Shown here: piece by piece, positions 1-14,394 of the stretch
Numbering within the stretch: position 1 is the first letter of the stretch
Layout: each line of letters begins with the position of its first letter
From: Eopsaltria australis
Taxonomy: Eukaryota > Chordata > Aves > Passeriformes > Petroicidae
Direction: 5' to 3'
DNA: 64,000 bases
NCBI GenBank assembly: GCA_034509425.1
Contig: JAVTVJ010000011.1
Span: forward strand, 1,736,001-1,800,000
The notes under the pieces: generated by a model
What the model saw: only the letters and a program-made list of their open reading frames with translations
The model's database searches: none
Told to the model about the DNA's origin: nothing
Program-made: the position numbers and the translations under genes

Positions 1-3000
1 TCAAATGCAGACTGGTGCATATTTATGGCAGGCAAATGACAAAGGGGGAAGCTGAATTACTCTGGCCTTATGCTTTCTGTTCGAACAAGGGTTAAAGTAA
101 TTAAAGAAATAATGCAAAAACGATGTCCTTTGTTTGCCCACCATTATCCAACGTTTAGCTTTCGAACCTGCCTGTCATGTCACATTTCAGAAATGTCCCA
201 GATAAGGCTGGACAGGTTTGGCAGGGCACAGGGATAAATGGGGAATCATCTAAGGAGACCATCCTGGACAGTGGACCCCAGGTCTCCCTGCATCCAGAGT
301 CTTTCCCCTCCAGGTTAGCTTCTCCTTAAGGAGCTTTCACTGATAGAAACTCGAAGGTGTATTTAAAACAGAGATTTTGCAATTTGCACTCCTGTTCCCT
401 AAATGGGAAAAAAAACCCCCAAACACTAAAGAGTGAACAGACTTTGAGAAAACATGTACATTGAGCTCAGTATGTTTCTGGAAGCCAAGTATGAAAACAA
501 AATGGCAGAACAAAAACCAGTTTGCATTGCTCCTCCACCCCCAAATAGATCTTAAGACTCAAAAAGGTAAAACATACACACAGAAATTTCCTAAAGTTGA
601 AGTGTCTTCAGTGTCATTTTTGATTATCTGGGTTGGGTTTTTTTTTTTGTTGTTACCATTTTTGTCCTTGTAAATTCAGGTTTAATCTTAGGTTATCTAG
701 CTCCTGTTCAACTTAATGAAAATATCTCCAGTGATTTCAGTGAGTACTGCAAGTCCTGCAAGCCTGCAAGGCTTTACATTATAATTATTTTTCATTATAG
801 GCAAAATTTAGATTTTCTTGTAATGAAAAAATCTATCATTTTACTCTAGGAAAGAGGACATACAGATTTTCTTTCTGTTAGCTGTGATGCAGAGAACTTT
901 CCTTTGATGTGATTATATACATTGTCAAAGACAGCAAATAAGGGCAGGACCTCTATCTTTTTTGGCAATCCTGGCCAGCCAACACCCAGTGTTTATTGTG
1001 GTATCAGCATGATAATTATAATGCAGCTGATTTAAACTTTGATGTAATAGTCTATGCTTTCTTCTGGTTTTAAACATAAGTTTCAAGCCAAAAAAGATAA
1101 AGGCTGGTAGAGGATTGTGTTGCTAGGTGAATCATTCCTGATGTATGACATATACATAACTATAAGATGGGTTTCCTACCTATAGTGTTCTTTTAAAATG
1201 TTTCCTGGGTGATGGCTAAAAGAGGATTTACAAAACTTAATTTGGGAGGTTCAGAGCTTTGTACGCTTTAAAGGAAAGTCAAGTTTTACATGTGTCAACG
1301 GAAAACAAATTATTTGGCTTGTTTTACTCAGCAGGATAGGTTAGATGGTGAAATTATGTTAGGCTGAAAAATTTGTGATGCTGCAAATTGCTTCTCACAG
1401 TTTTCTTAGCTTTTGTTTGAACAGGGCATTTATTTATGTACCCAAACCAGGGAACAGCAGTGGGAAAGGTGAACACTGCACTGTAAAGGGAAATGCGTTT
1501 TAAAGCTAATAAGAGTGATTTGAAATTTTATTATCATTATTATTATTGTTAGTTAAAGCCCAGTCTGACTTGAATGCTGTTTTATTTTGGATTGGGAGTT
1601 CTGCCAGACTCCAGCCTGTCAGAGCTAAGAAGACTCAAATCAAGTCCAGGCCTATTTCTGCAGCAAACAGGAATCCTGGCTCCTTGCCTGCAGATTCATT
1701 CAGGAAGACCCATCTGGCTTTTGATGTTCTGCAAGTTTGAAGCAGTTTGTTTAAGGAACCTATGCAGTGAGCACTGGTGGAAGCACACATAACTGCGCTT
1801 CTTCTGACTCCTCGTCAGTGGTGCATCATTTCACAGTTTCATTTTTGCTTGGTGCTTGCCATCTGCTTACCTACTGCCTGAGCAGCAGTTGGTTTCTATA
1901 CCTGACTGGATGAAAGTGTAAATTTGGAGTTGGGAACATCTTGACTCCTTTTGAGGATTTGCAGTCCCATAGCATTCTCTGTCCACACTTCAGTTGCTTT
2001 CTTCATGTTTAATTAATTTCAATTTAGTTCAGAAGCAGTCTAGCTTAATCACTGCACAACACTTGACCTTCAGGTTTTTGGGGGTTACTTTTTCCAGGGT
2101 ATTTCTTAGCTAAATTGATTAGCTGAACAGGGAAAGTTACATTGGCAGACAGATTACTTCACTGGTTGGTGGTTTTTAGTAGTAATCATTCTTCGTATCA
2201 GACAGTTTTCAGGCACTTTTTGAAGAAAACCGAAAGCCAAATCTTAAATTTGAAACATATTGTAGTCTTCCATTCTGTGGATCAGTGTGTGACACCAAAG
2301 CAAGCAGGACTGCGCTGTGCTCCTGTCGCCTGACTTGGGAAACTGTCTTTATTCGGAAAAGCTCATGTCGAGCATGTGCTGAATGCTGAATATTTTTGCT
2401 GAAGCAAGACGAATTAAGCATGAGCTGTCTTGAACCAAGGCCAGTGTGAAGAGGTTTTCTTGGGGTTGGACAAATACAGACCTCTCCAAAGCTTCGTTGC
2501 TTTTCTTTTAAATCAGAAAATTATGTTAGAAGCTACTGCCCTGTCTGTATTTGGAAAGAGAGACATAGCTTGCCAGCAGTCAGTATGTCCCTTGTGCCAG
2601 CTGGGAGCTCAAGCAGGTCTATTAGCTGTGCCTCTGGAGTCTGGCTGCACAGGTAGCTCTGCTTCAACTGAGTTTTCTGCGCTTTTTTTAGCTCACTGTT
2701 TGGTGTAATGCCAGCAGCACATTTCCGCTACAGCTGATCACTGGGAGTGACCCGGCTTTTCCCAAGAGCCCGGGTTTCCCCCTGCAAGAGAGGGTCTGGT
2801 GTATGAGAGGTGCACTGGCTGAACCTCCTTGCAGTAGAGGCTGAACCCAATGTCAGTATCTCATGAGTGCAGGGCAATGGGTTAAAACTGAGTGGCTGGA
2901 TCTCCTGTTGTCCCCAGCTTTCTGCTGAACCCCTCCAGTGGGCTCTACCATCTGGGGCAGGGATGTCAGTGGTGTCAAATGTACATTTTTTACAGAATTT

Positions 3001-6000
3001 TTTAAACTATTCTAGCGTCAGTTTAGCTTTGTGTCAGAGTCTCAGACCTCGTAGTGGGCTGAAATCTGTTTCTTCGTGGGTCAGATATTACTGCTGCCCT
3101 GAAGGTGGCTGTGGCCACCTGGTTTTATTCTGCTTCTGCTTGTTAGTCAAACCTTGGAAAATTGGTACTTCATGTAAGAACATAGGATCTCTGTTCTTGC
3201 AAGTGGCTGTGTCTTGGATTTAAGTAAGAAGCAAGTGCAGACTGATTGTAGATCTCTCATTTGGATTTTTGCTTAAGGTCATTTTCTCCTTGGCATAAAA
3301 ATGATTTGCCAAAATAAGTTTGTTTGTTGCGCAATTCTGTTACTGGTTTGGCATAACTTTCCCTGAAAGTTGTGAGCTAACAATTTGTTCTACTTCCAGT
3401 GTTTACTTATGCAGGCAAATGGTATGCAATAATATATTTTCTAGCAACTGCAAAGCAGATAAAATTTTGTCTTTGAATTGGAGATTCAATCACTGATTAT
3501 TAATGTCTCATCAACTAGCAAGACAGTCCCCGCCCTCTTTTATAGACTTTGCTTGGAGCGTGTCTTGAAACAAGACTGTACAGGTGTGAGCAAACTGTAG
3601 TTAAGACAAGGAAGACTGCAAACTTTGGTTGGCATCCTTATATTGTGGCTGACATAAGACATTTGTTTTTCTAACAGTAATGGTGAAGAAGAGCATAGAA
3701 TAGCACAGCAATAGAACAGTCTGGTTTGTACATTTCAGAAAGTAGTTCTTTGGCAAATGCCAGCTGATCTCTGTTAGCTTTCTAAAAGCAGAGGCTTTAG
3801 TGACTTGTGTAAGAAACACACATGGTTTGGTTTGACTTTTTGTTCCATGCTAACTACTGCTCTGCATCTTTTCAATAAAGTGCCATCTCTTGGGTTTGGC
3901 ACACCCTGCCTCTGTGAGCATAAGTCAAGTAGAGCAATGGTTTTGTTTTACGCTGAATTCATAGCACAGATTTTTTTTATTTTACTTTCTTTTTTAATTT
4001 TTTCCCAAAATTCAAACCATATAAATACCTGATTATCTTTGCCATGACAGCAAAGAACTACTTTAATATTCCCAGTAGCATATTTTGAACAACAATTCTT
4101 TAATTAAAACAACATTGGTCTCTTCCTGTATTTCATGGCAAGCAAATGAGAGAAAACACCAGTGTTAATATCAAAGGGAGTCAGTTTTCATTACAGTAAT
4201 GGTTCAATTGTGCAGTGCTGTAGGCACTGAAATTTAATATTATTGTGACTTGTATTGTAATTGTAGGATGATAGAGGAAAATGGATTAAGTTTAAATGTA
4301 AGTGTACACAGCGGCACATGGACTTTGTCAAATGGAAGCCGAGGGTTGGTACAGGATGGGTCCCCCTCTGGCTCTGTCATAATGAATTAGTATTTTGTAA
4401 ATAACTGGCCACTAGACTATAGATTTATTACCTTTTGCAGATCTATGCGGACACACACAGACATACATCGATGCTGTACTGACTGTAATTGCAGTGCAGA
4501 GTTGCGGAGTTGCGGAACGGGTTTGTGCCTGTCGGCTTGCAGGGTATTTGAATGTCTAGGCTTCTTGTCTTCACCTTTCATGAAAATATTCTTGCCTGCC
4601 AGTTTGTGAAGTTTTGTTCTGAAGGATACACCCATCCTTTTAGTTCAGGCATTGCTAACATATGCATGGCCTCAGACTGGAAAGCCCTTTGTCATCCTGA
4701 TGAATAAACCGAATTCAAGTTGCAGATGATCTTTGCTTTAGAAAATTATGCCAGAGACAACTAGTGTTAATGAGCAATATCCCCCTCTTTTCCAGTTCCC
4801 ATAAACTTGCAGATTGCAATGGAAGACAGTAATTTAAACCATCCATTACTGATCTCTTCCATGGAAGATTAAGGACAATGAAAGCTAGATGTTTCATTTG
4901 TTTGCGGTGTAGGCAAGTGGAAGATGTCCCTAAAGCAGTGCCTGACAGTGTATTAGTGACTAAACATGATGCTCTGTCATTCTACCCCCTATCTTCACTG
5001 TTCCTCAGATGTATGTTCACATTGAAACCTGTTCTAATGTTAAAGTGCAAAAGGGGGCAGTAAAGTGCTATCCAAAAAAATGTTTATTTTTATGGGTACT
5101 TTTTGTGGCTAAAGTTGCATTTCTCAATAGGCTTATAATCGCCCATATTAAAGCAATGATCACAAGAATATCTTCTGTTTGAAAGGCTTACAAATGTTGC
5201 CAAAGTATATCATTAAGTTTTGTGGAAGTAATGTTTGTCCTGTGTATTTCTACATGCTTCTGTCCTTGAATGGAGCCCTGAAACATGCTACATATTTAGA
5301 AGGAATCGGCAGGAAACTTTCCTCACATATATTGAGGACATAGCTATATGAAGCACTTCTGAAAGAATTTCAACTTTGCTAATCATCTCTGATTCTCGTG
5401 TTGTGCGTTACTAGCACCGTTCCTAGAAAAAGCAAAATGAAAAGAATGCTGAGGCTAGGGGTTTCTGCTTGAAGTACTGAAGTGTGTAGTGGTGGCATGG
5501 GTCAAGAGTTGGGCTCTCATCCAGACCCACATGCATCATTTGTCAAGAGGTAACTAGAAAGAGCAACTAATTACAATGCACCTACTGAGTGTTCTTTCTT
5601 TCAGAAATTTCTCAGAGTAAGCCATTTGTACAGACTGGCTGCTACTTTCCACTGCAGCCACTTGCAGTTTTTAAACTCTACACAGAAAGCACATTTCTGC
5701 TGAAATGAAATTAAATAAAAAGGAGAATGTGCCTGTGTGTTTCAGTGCTTGTACATGAGAGCAAGTGAGCAATGATTCCATTTGCTGAAGCTGAGTAAGT
5801 CCAGCACTGTTGTGAGGTTCATATTTCTGTAAATGCTGATGAAATGTTAATATAATACACTTTAAAATAGAACATTGGTCATATTCATCCTTTTCTTTTT
5901 TTTGCTCCTTACTTAGAAGACTGTCATGAAGCACATTAGTGGCTCTTTTGTGGTAACAGGAATTGATTTAGTAAATGGATCAGAATTCTCTAGTGCTTTA

Positions 6001-9000
6001 AGTACTTTAAGCAGAGCAGTAATGGCTTTCTGCATATAATACAAAAAGTTAATTGCTATTAATAGTGCCTTATGTGGAGGTCATGTATGAAAACAGAATA
6101 TAAAAATCTGTATTTTAAAAAAAAATATCCTTAGATTTAGTAAAAGATTGGATTGTATATATTTTCAACATTTCAAGCCCTTTCCCTTGTGGTAAATGTT
6201 ATGAGCCAGGTTTCACATTCTTGTGCAAAAAACCCTTTGCCCAGGAAAAACAGATAGGTGTTTGCTCTCAGAAGTTTTTTAAGACAGGGAAAAACATGCC
6301 TGACTTTTACATGGGGAAAACCAGGCAATAATTTTTGCACTCTGGATTTACTGGAGGTGGAGGGGTAAAACACAAGTTGATTTGACCATTTTAGTTACCT
6401 AAGTGGGTTTTTTGCTTTTTTCTGCGAGTGAGAGCCAAAGCAGCAAGGGAAAGGGCAACTTTCCAGCAAAACTAAACCACCTCTCACAGGCAGAGATGAC
6501 ATCCCATTGAAACAGATATGCTGCCTAACAGCAAAACCCTTCTGGCAGCTGCACACCAGGAGGCTGAAGGCAGGACGCTGCCTTGGCTCCATGTGGTGGG
6601 CTGGGTAAAGGGAGCTCTCAGTGCCCCGTGTTTGTGGTCACTCCAAGATGCCATGATCCCAGCTTGAGATGATGTGATTCCCCAGAGGGGGACTGTAAAG
6701 TGACCTGCCTCTGCTGGAACCCAGGATTGGAGTAGCCTTGGAAGGGAGTCTGTGGCACTTCCTTTGGCTTACTTTTTGTGAAGAGCCAGATCACATCTGT
6801 AACCCCATACATCACAGCTTTTAGGGAAGCAGATTTTCTCTTTGAGTGTCTCCAGTAAGATGTGTTTGGTGCTGGTTTGCAGGTGACCTTCCATGTACGT
6901 GAAGAGTGAAAGGGGTACAATTTTGCCAAATATCATGTCTTGGCTGTAGGGTTTGTGCTGTCTCCAATGCAAGGCTCCTCTAGACTTGTGCCAATTCTAA
7001 GCTGAGTGGAATGAAAAAGTGTCTGTATTTCTGCAACAGCACTAGTCATAAGAGTTATTTTTTGAAGGAAGCTTGTGACAGGTCTTTCTAGGAGACCAGC
7101 TCGGGCATTTTCTGATGTGTTTGGAGACAAATGGTGTCTTGTGAGTGTCTCTGTACAGTAGAAGCTCTGTGCCTTTAGAACTGTGATGTGATGGTACAAT
7201 TTGACTGTCAAATCCAGCAGATCCATGAAAAAGAACATTTCCTTTGGGGAGAGGCACATGCACTCTTAGCCCATCCTTGGTTTACACGTATTAGAAATCC
7301 TTTCTTGTACTGTAAATGCTTTCCTGTAGTATTTTGCTAAAGGTAGTGCAATGAATGGATAAATGAAATGACTAAAATTTAATACATGTTCCTAATACTC
7401 TGTCCACTGAAAGTTTTGAGAAAATGTAATAATGCTACAGAATCATGCTTGCGTAGGGCATTAAGATTTCAGTTGCAAACATACTACATTGTTTTGCCCT
7501 ACTGAAGTCAATGTAAACCAATGTCAGTAAGAATAGGTACAGGAAAAGGCACCAAGAACAGTGCCCATTTGCTTGGCTACTTGAGGCACATGAAATGGTG
7601 GCACCACTGACATGTTGTGTCCAGCGTGATTAAAACATAAAACCTTTACCATTCGCTTTTTTACTGCACTACAAGCATTTGTCCCAGGTAGTCTGAAAGA
7701 AGATGGGCTCTTTTGAAGGTGAGGAAGAGTAATGAGAATGAGGCAACCTAAACTCTAGGATGGAGATCAGCTATGGTTTTAGGGGGACTGCTTCAAAGCA
7801 CTTACAAGCTTACTACAGGTTTTATTGCAAGGGAGCCTGAACATATATTTTTCCCTTACAGTAGAAGTGAGAAATACAGGAATTGCTGCTTTACCAACTT
7901 GTGTTATAATATTTTATAATTTGGCTTTGTATAATGTGGTACTTACCATTAAAGATCTTAAGGGATGAGCATGAATATATTTGTTTATTTTTTTGTTTGA
8001 TTTCCATTTAGTTTCTAGCCTGCAAGTCCCATTAATGCTAGTAACCATCCTTTACATGAATTGTTTCATTAACTGTGTGGAAAAATGTTACATATAAATA
8101 AAGGTTAGCAGATTAAACATCTTAAATTTTATTTAAATTCAAAAGCATCCTTGTTTAGCACATTGTATAAAACTTTCCTGTAGTATTAAAATGATTTAAT
8201 AAGACTGCACTGGTAAAGAATAGCTTCCAAAACTCACTTAAAAGAATTTTAATAATATGAAATGCTATACTTTTTTTGCTCTCAAAGTTCCATTTGCTAG
8301 TCTGTGTATAAAGCCAGTCTGTCATCTTGCTGTGTCACACAGTGGTATTTTTTCTTGCAAAGACTTTACGTAAGCATGATGCCTTTTCTCCTCACAAAAT
8401 TATGTACCCATTTTGAGACAGACTCCACATTAATCGTTTTTTGATGAAGCTTGTTTTTCTGTCTGTCCACAGCAGTTACTGGTCCTGTTCTCATTGAATT
8501 CATGTTCACTTAATCTGTTTAAACTGGAGTGAGATGAGTCCTGTAAAACCACTGCTTCTGCACAAAAAGCACTTCAGATTTACAGCTGGATGTTTACCTT
8601 ATATGCACATGGTATATTTTTTTACATGGTATTGAATATGACAAAAATTAGTGTGAAAGTTTTGTATAGAACTTTTGCAGAGAGCTTTGGTCTGTTTTTG
8701 GATTTTATGTAGTGCAGTGTCTTTGGGAATCAGGGAACTGATTTTCTGCTATTTCACTGAAATCACTAGCCTTTTCCTGAAACTATATTTACTTTTCATC
8801 AAGCTGGTAGGACTTTTGCATTGCATAAATATTTCTCCTGTGGACAAAGTGATATTCAAAATATGAATGTTATTTTCTCAAAAGTCAGATGATTAATACA
8901 TACAGTATTTAATAACCATTCTTTTTAAACAGTAAGCATTTATACGTGGAATGGAATTCTGTATTCTGTTTCAGTTTGCACTTTTACAAGTAACGGACAA

Positions 9001-12000
9001 ATATACTGTGTTATTAGTATTCATGATATTTCCTTAATAAAATTTTTCAATGAATGACTTTATAGTCAGGCTGGTAGTTAAAACTTCATAAAGTTAAGTG
9101 GGTAGGATTCCCCAACAGTAGGTTTCAGGCTGCATTTTAAGAAGCGTCTTGATTGTTCACATTTTTAGGATTATTTTTGTGACATTAATTTAAAGCTAAC
9201 TGCCTACACCAATTAGTTCGGGTAAGTTATTAAAGCACAGAAATTTGGCACTGCCTCCCCAGTTAAATATACAAGCCTTGCATCAAGTACCAACATGCTT
9301 TCTAAAATCATATTTATTTTACAATGACTAGAATATAGTTAAAGCGCAGTGTGCATATATATTTATAGTATGCGTACATATATGTATGCGTGCGTATAGT
9401 TTTGTAAGCTGGAAAAACCCTGACAAAAGACTTGGTTACATCACTCGGTACTGATTAACAAAATCTTTTAAGAATTTTTTCTGTTGATAATTTTACAATT
9501 TCAGAAATTTCTGTGTACTAAGAAATGGTAGAATATTCTCAGTGAATGAGAGTGTGGGCAGGTTACGTTCTACTTTTTTTTGAGAATTTGCTGTTATGAG
9601 ATTAGGCAGGTTTGAGTCGTTACCATTAAGCAAAATGCCTTTGGAATTTAATATGGTTGAATGTACTGAATTTCTCTAAACATTAAGTAGATTCTTAAGA
9701 AATTAGTTGGAATCTAATATACATTTTATTTTTCTATAAAATTCTGCAATCAGATTTAACTTCTTGAGGACTTTGATCAGTAAGATTGCCTTAGTCCCAG
9801 GAACTGCTGCTGAGACTTAAAATAAGTGTGGTAGATAAAATCATTGAAGCGGTGGTGTGAGTGGGGAATGAACTACTCTGTTCCTAATTTCTGTTTGTGT
9901 ATCATGTGATTTTTTTGGTCAAGTACAATAATTATTTTAAAAGAGGTTTGGGAACTCAGTAAGTTGTTATTTGATGAGCTGCATGACTAGTTGGACATGT
10001 GGGAGGGATTTACATCCATGGGCTTTTGCACAGATGTCAAATGTCGCCCACAATACACCAGTTTTGGGCTGGCAGTAAAAATGCCATCTGTATCAAAAAG
10101 TGCCAGACAGAAAGTGCATGAATTTCATCATACAGCTTATATGGTACTTAATATACTTTTCTGTGCTTTCTCACAGCAAGCACCAGGATTATTTATTGTG
10201 AGCAGGATTTTTCAAATGCTCTAAGAGTCTCTCTGTATCTGACTGCTGACAGAAAAGAGTTGGGAAGCTCGCTAAGCTTTTCTCTTTAAGTTTTTGTTGG
10301 GATACAGGGGTCTGTGTTGGTATTTAAGTTTTGCAGTAAATCATACTTAGAGCTGAAATGCAGAAAGTCAGAAAGCTTTCTATGGAAAGCAGTGGTTCCA
10401 GTGCTGTTGCTATCCCAACTACTTGGAAAGTACATCACTGTCCCAAACCCTCACCGAAGTAACAGCCTCCACAGGATCGGTCCCAGGATTCTGGAAACAC
10501 CTTGCTTTATCTTTATTGTATCTCTGTTTTGATGGGAAAAAAAAGCTTTTTAATTAGTGGAAGACACATTTTGATGAGACTTTTAAAGCCATTTCATTAA
10601 CTGAATTTTTATAGACACCATCCTGCAAGCATTTAATCAGTCGTGATGCTACTTTGGAATACTTAAGGCAACATCAACTCTTACAGAAATGAAGCCTCAG
10701 GATTAATCCTGAAGTTTTTTTAACTTCCACACAGGCTGAATATACATTGTCCTTTTTTTTTTTTTTTTTCAAATAGAAGGTCTTCAAAAGTAGGATCATA
10801 AAACAGTAGTCTTAATCCTTCTGACATTTCATAAATAGCTTCAGAAAATGCTTAGTGCCCAGCAAATTATTTATTTAAAGTCTTTATAAAAGTACAGTAG
10901 GAAAAATATTACACAAATGCAGGGATAATAATCATGCCTACAACTAATCAGCCACTGTAAGTTTTGTGGTTGAACTGAAATGCATGAGGTGAAACTTTTT
11001 TATTATCTCCATCCATATTTGGGCTTTGTTGTTGTAAGAAAATAAGGAAAGTAAATTGGAAAAATATCTCTCCTAGCAAAGGTCATGATCAAAACTGCAA
11101 AGTGTGGAAAAAATTTCAATACAATCAAGTTCTCAGATTAATCCTTGCATTTTCAGCCTTTTTTCTTCCCTAATCCCGTCAGTGTTAGATCCTCCAAGTT
11201 CAGACACTCAAGTGGAAGGAGATTTACTGAGTTTAGTTCTAAAACTGTACAGACTTCAGTCATAGCAAGAATATTCCCTGCCGTAAAGTCTAACAAGTGC
11301 ATTGGTTTAAAGCTCTTATAAAATGTAGCTTTAACTGTCTGTCAGGGACAGTTCTGTCCTCTACCTTTTATGGGACAATTCCTGGCTGAAACCAAGGCTC
11401 ACAAGTGTGCCTTCTCTCCTGCAGTTGTTTCCAATATTGCCTGGCATATCATCTCTAAACCCATCCTGTTAGTGCTCCGAGTTTGCATGGAGAACATATA
11501 CTGTGGCTCTTTCATGAATATACGCAAAATCTAAAATTAGAATCCGTGTCTTTTGTTTCTCAGGGCAGCTTTTAGGTCATAATATTGATAATGACAGACA
11601 GGTACATTTATCTAACCTTACGAATTTCATATTTGTTATGTATGGGAATCTAAACTGATTAACTTATAAGCAAGGATTCAGTCCTTTGAAATCTCATGTG
11701 TTTCCTGTTACACAGTCCTGTTATGTGAAAAAGAATTGCTGTCAAGAAGTAGTATTTGCAGCAATGGGATCATACAGTGACCAGCCTTTGTCCTGGCATA
11801 CAGATTGGGGAATATGAGTGATTGTCACCTTCCTGGTACAGCAGTGCTGCACGGGAGCAAAGTTAAAATGGGGCTGTGTTCAGACAAGGTAGTAAAGTCA
11901 GTCACAGGTGATGCAGGTTGGCTTGGAAACTCTGTCCCTTTGCTTTTGCCTGGTCAGAGTTGATCCCTGTGGAGAGCCAAAATCAGAGTACATGCTGCTC

Positions 12001-12077
12001 CCTTGGGAATATTTGTTGGCTGGGATCCTCCTCCCCACCTTTTCTTCGTTCCCTTGCAGAACTAGCCTCTCCCTCAG

Positions 12078-12240
12078 TCATAGGATCGTAGAACTGTTTA
12101 GGTTGGAATAGACCTGTAAGATTATCAAGTCCAGCTGTTAACCCAGCACTGCTGTGTTCACCACTAAGCCACGTCCCTAGGTGCCATAACTACATACACA
12201 TCTGATTGTCCTTCACCAGGCTGGAAACTCCAAGGATGCA
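12078..12240 (-). mobile_element. CR1 retrotransposon fragment, 3' end
   Basis: Read on the + strand, this starts with a degenerate copy of the inverted CR1 3' end (cataggatcgtagaac, then a ggttggaa-type motif). It continues with the typical antisense CR1 text 'gttaacccagcactgc' and 'ccactaagccacgtcccta'. The element is therefore on the - strand and 5'-truncated, as nearly all avian CR1 copies are. It is diverged and non-coding. The subfamily is not assigned, and the right-hand border is approximate because similarity fades after about 12235. Confidence 0.8.
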
Positions 12241-13068
12241 TTCCCACTTTTCCATGTGTTTGATTGACCATTTCAGCTTTCAGGAGGTGATAGTCACTGC
12301 ATTCCTTTGGCATGCCTGAAAACTGGAGGAGGAGGCGCAGCTTTGCCCTGTCTCCACTTCAATCTCAGTCTGAACAGCCGTGGCCAAGCCCAGTTTCTGC
12401 AGTCTGGAAATTACACTGCACAGCACAAAAGAGCGCAGTGATTTATACATCAACAGTCGCTTTTCTTGCCATAACATTTCATTGTTCTAGTTCCCTAAAT
12501 CTGTAATTACATGTCTTTGTCCTGCTACGTGCTGCTTCATAACAAATATAATTCTTACACTGGCATTGTGAGTGAAAATAATCCTGCTCAATTAGCACAG
12601 ATCATAAACTTGAATTGTGTGGGAGCAAGCAGTTGTAAATGATGGATTCGAAATTTGGGGCGTTGCATCATCCTTTAATTTAGTGGGTTCTTCCCCACCA
12701 CTGCTTCAAGCTGGTGGCTCCTTTTGCCAAGCCAGAGGTTGGAGGTCACCAACGCCTACAGCTTTGTTCTGTGTGGGCCTTGATACTCTAATTTAAAGTT
12801 TCCAGGAAGGCTGCCTGTGAATAAGCTAGATTTACTACGTGTGCTGTTTAAATACTAGCACTTGGAGAAGGGTGTTCATTAGGCAGGAATTGTTTTACTT
12901 GGTTTTTCAGGCCGATTCTCTATTAAGGAGGATCTTTGGAAAATGCTGGCAGGCAGAAAAAAGAGGAAAGAGAGTCAGTCTTTTAGGTCTGTGCATTCAA
13001 GTACATTGGTTGTTTTGCTGGCTGTTGTTCTAAAACATGCACTTCTTGACCTTAATTGAACAATAAGT

Positions 13069-13140
13069 CTTAATGGAGAGAGAAACAAATATGTCTTAAT
13101 GGAGAGAGAAACAAATATGTCTTAATGGAGAGAGAAACAA
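13069..13140. repeat. 26-bp tandem repeat, about 2.8 copies
   Basis: The unit begins cttaatggagagagaaacaa and is repeated at 13069, 13095 and 13121. The copies are identical over their shared length, and the third stops after 20 bases. It is an intronic minisatellite with no visible coding or splicing role, and its identity between copies suggests a recent or polymorphic expansion. Confidence 0.95.
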
Positions 13141-14110
13141 GCAAACATGCTGTGGGTTTTGTCCTTGTGAGAACATGACTCTTCATTTTGTGCATGGTCA
13201 ATACTATAAGTAATTATTTATATTTTTCTTATATGAAGAAGTGGTCATGTTTGCCTGTTAATTAATATGAGTAGGAAAGACGAAATACTATGTCTAGCTG
13301 CAAATATTAAAGCTCACTGCCGATTTGTCTGGGAAGTTTTCCTGTACAAAGAAAAAAAGCATACCTGTCTTTCACTACTAGCACAAAAAAAATCAAAAAA
13401 GAGCTAAAATAATGACAGTAATGGTGAAATTTATGAAGAGAAATCATTGTAGTGGAATGGTCACGCTGTCTTGGATATAACTGTTTCCCCAGAAGCGTGT
13501 GTAGTCTGTGGATCAGGTAGATCTCTCTCCATCCCAGGTCTGTAAGCATGGTTCTGGTTGAGTGACTAATGTTCCTTTGTGTTACACTAGTAATATCAAT
13601 CAGCATGTTAATATATCATTAAAAGTCTGAGTTTTTTCCTGTCCCATATGGCTGTTGAAGAGGGTTGAAAGATTTTTTTTGTCACTCTTCTATGTCCAAA
13701 ATTAGCATAATATGTGGAAGAATAGTAGAAATATTAGCAAAACGGAAAAACAGGGTCATAGGTCATCAGGTATTGTATTAGCTACTCTGCATGGCTAGAT
13801 GCAATGGAAGAAACAGCAGTGCCTGCCAGAGAGAGATGCAAAATCTGCTAGTGCCCAAAATTGAGATAAGATCTGTAAGACTCAATCCATCTGTAATTTC
13901 CAAGATCTAAATAAATATCTTGTTGATATTGAATCAAGCTCAAACTATTAAGATTTGGTTTGATCAGTCTGTCATTTTGGATTTGGAAACCGTTTATTCC
14001 TGTCTGTTAATTGCAGTTGCTGCTTTTCAGCATGAGATTTTATTAAGTGCCTCAAATTTTACCTCTTCTTCTCTTCCCCCATCCCCTCATTTTTTTTTCC
14101 TTCTTTTTAG

Positions 14111-14394
14111 ATTCCTTCCTGGACAAGGATTGGTACTATATCCACAGATAGGAGACAAACTGGATATTATATGCCCAAAGGTGGACTCTAAAACTATTGG
14201 CCAATATGAATATTATAAGGTCTACATGGTTGATAAAGACCAAGCAGATAGCTGTGCTATTAAAAAGGACAATACACCTCTACTTAACTGTGCCAAGCCA
14301 GATCAAGATGTTAAGTTTACCATCAAGTTTCAAGAGTTCAGTCCTAATCTCTGGGGCCTGGAATTTCAGAAGAACAAAGATTATTACGTCATAT
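14111..14394 (+). CDS. EFNB2: EFNB2 exon 2: ephrin receptor-binding domain
   Basis: This exon encodes most of the extracellular receptor-binding domain of ephrin-B2, the membrane-bound ligand of EphB and EphA4 receptors in cell repulsion, boundary formation and arterial identity. The frame starts FLPGQGLVLYPQIGDKLDII and runs about 94 residues to DYYVI. Three of the four conserved ectodomain cysteines are visible (in DIIC, DSC and LNC); the fourth is in exon 3. The receptor-binding G-H loop is intact, including the FSPNLWGLEF segment with its Leu-Trp pair. The acceptor is ttctttttag|A and the donor is T|gtaagt. The exon is 284 bp, entering in phase 2 and leaving in phase 1. The frame also stays open upstream into intron 1, but that sequence is intronic: the pyrimidine tract and acceptor, and the point where family similarity starts, both mark 14111. 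Identification as B2 rather than B1 or B3 rests on near identity to the mammalian protein as I recall it. Confidence 0.97.

Larger units (their letters stand above)
1..14110 (+). other. EFNB2: EFNB2 intron 1 (3' part; 5' end outside window)
   Basis: This is non-coding sequence upstream of the first EFNB2 exon in the window. It ends in a long pyrimidine tract (about 14060-14108) and the acceptor AG at 14109-14110. The intron is in phase 2: exon 2 supplies only the third base of the split codon. It is AT-rich and mostly unique. I recognise one CR1 fragment (12078-12240), one 26-bp minisatellite (13069-13140), an AT/TG-rich patch near 9350-9400 and a T run near 10752-10770. Small open frames at 6173-7263 (- strand) and elsewhere show no domain, splice context or family resemblance and are not called. 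No CpG island or promoter is visible, which agrees with exon 1 lying further upstream. Confidence 0.85.

Noticed and set aside
6173..7263. Series of overlapping - strand open frames in intron 1
   Set aside because: Different frames overlap each other without a common protein pattern, and I recognise no transposon protein or host exon.
13920..14110. Open frame with a Met start running into exon 2 from intron 1
   Set aside because: Similarity to ephrin-B2 begins exactly after the acceptor AG at 14110, and the upstream part is a pyrimidine tract. It is an accidental open frame, not an alternative first exon.
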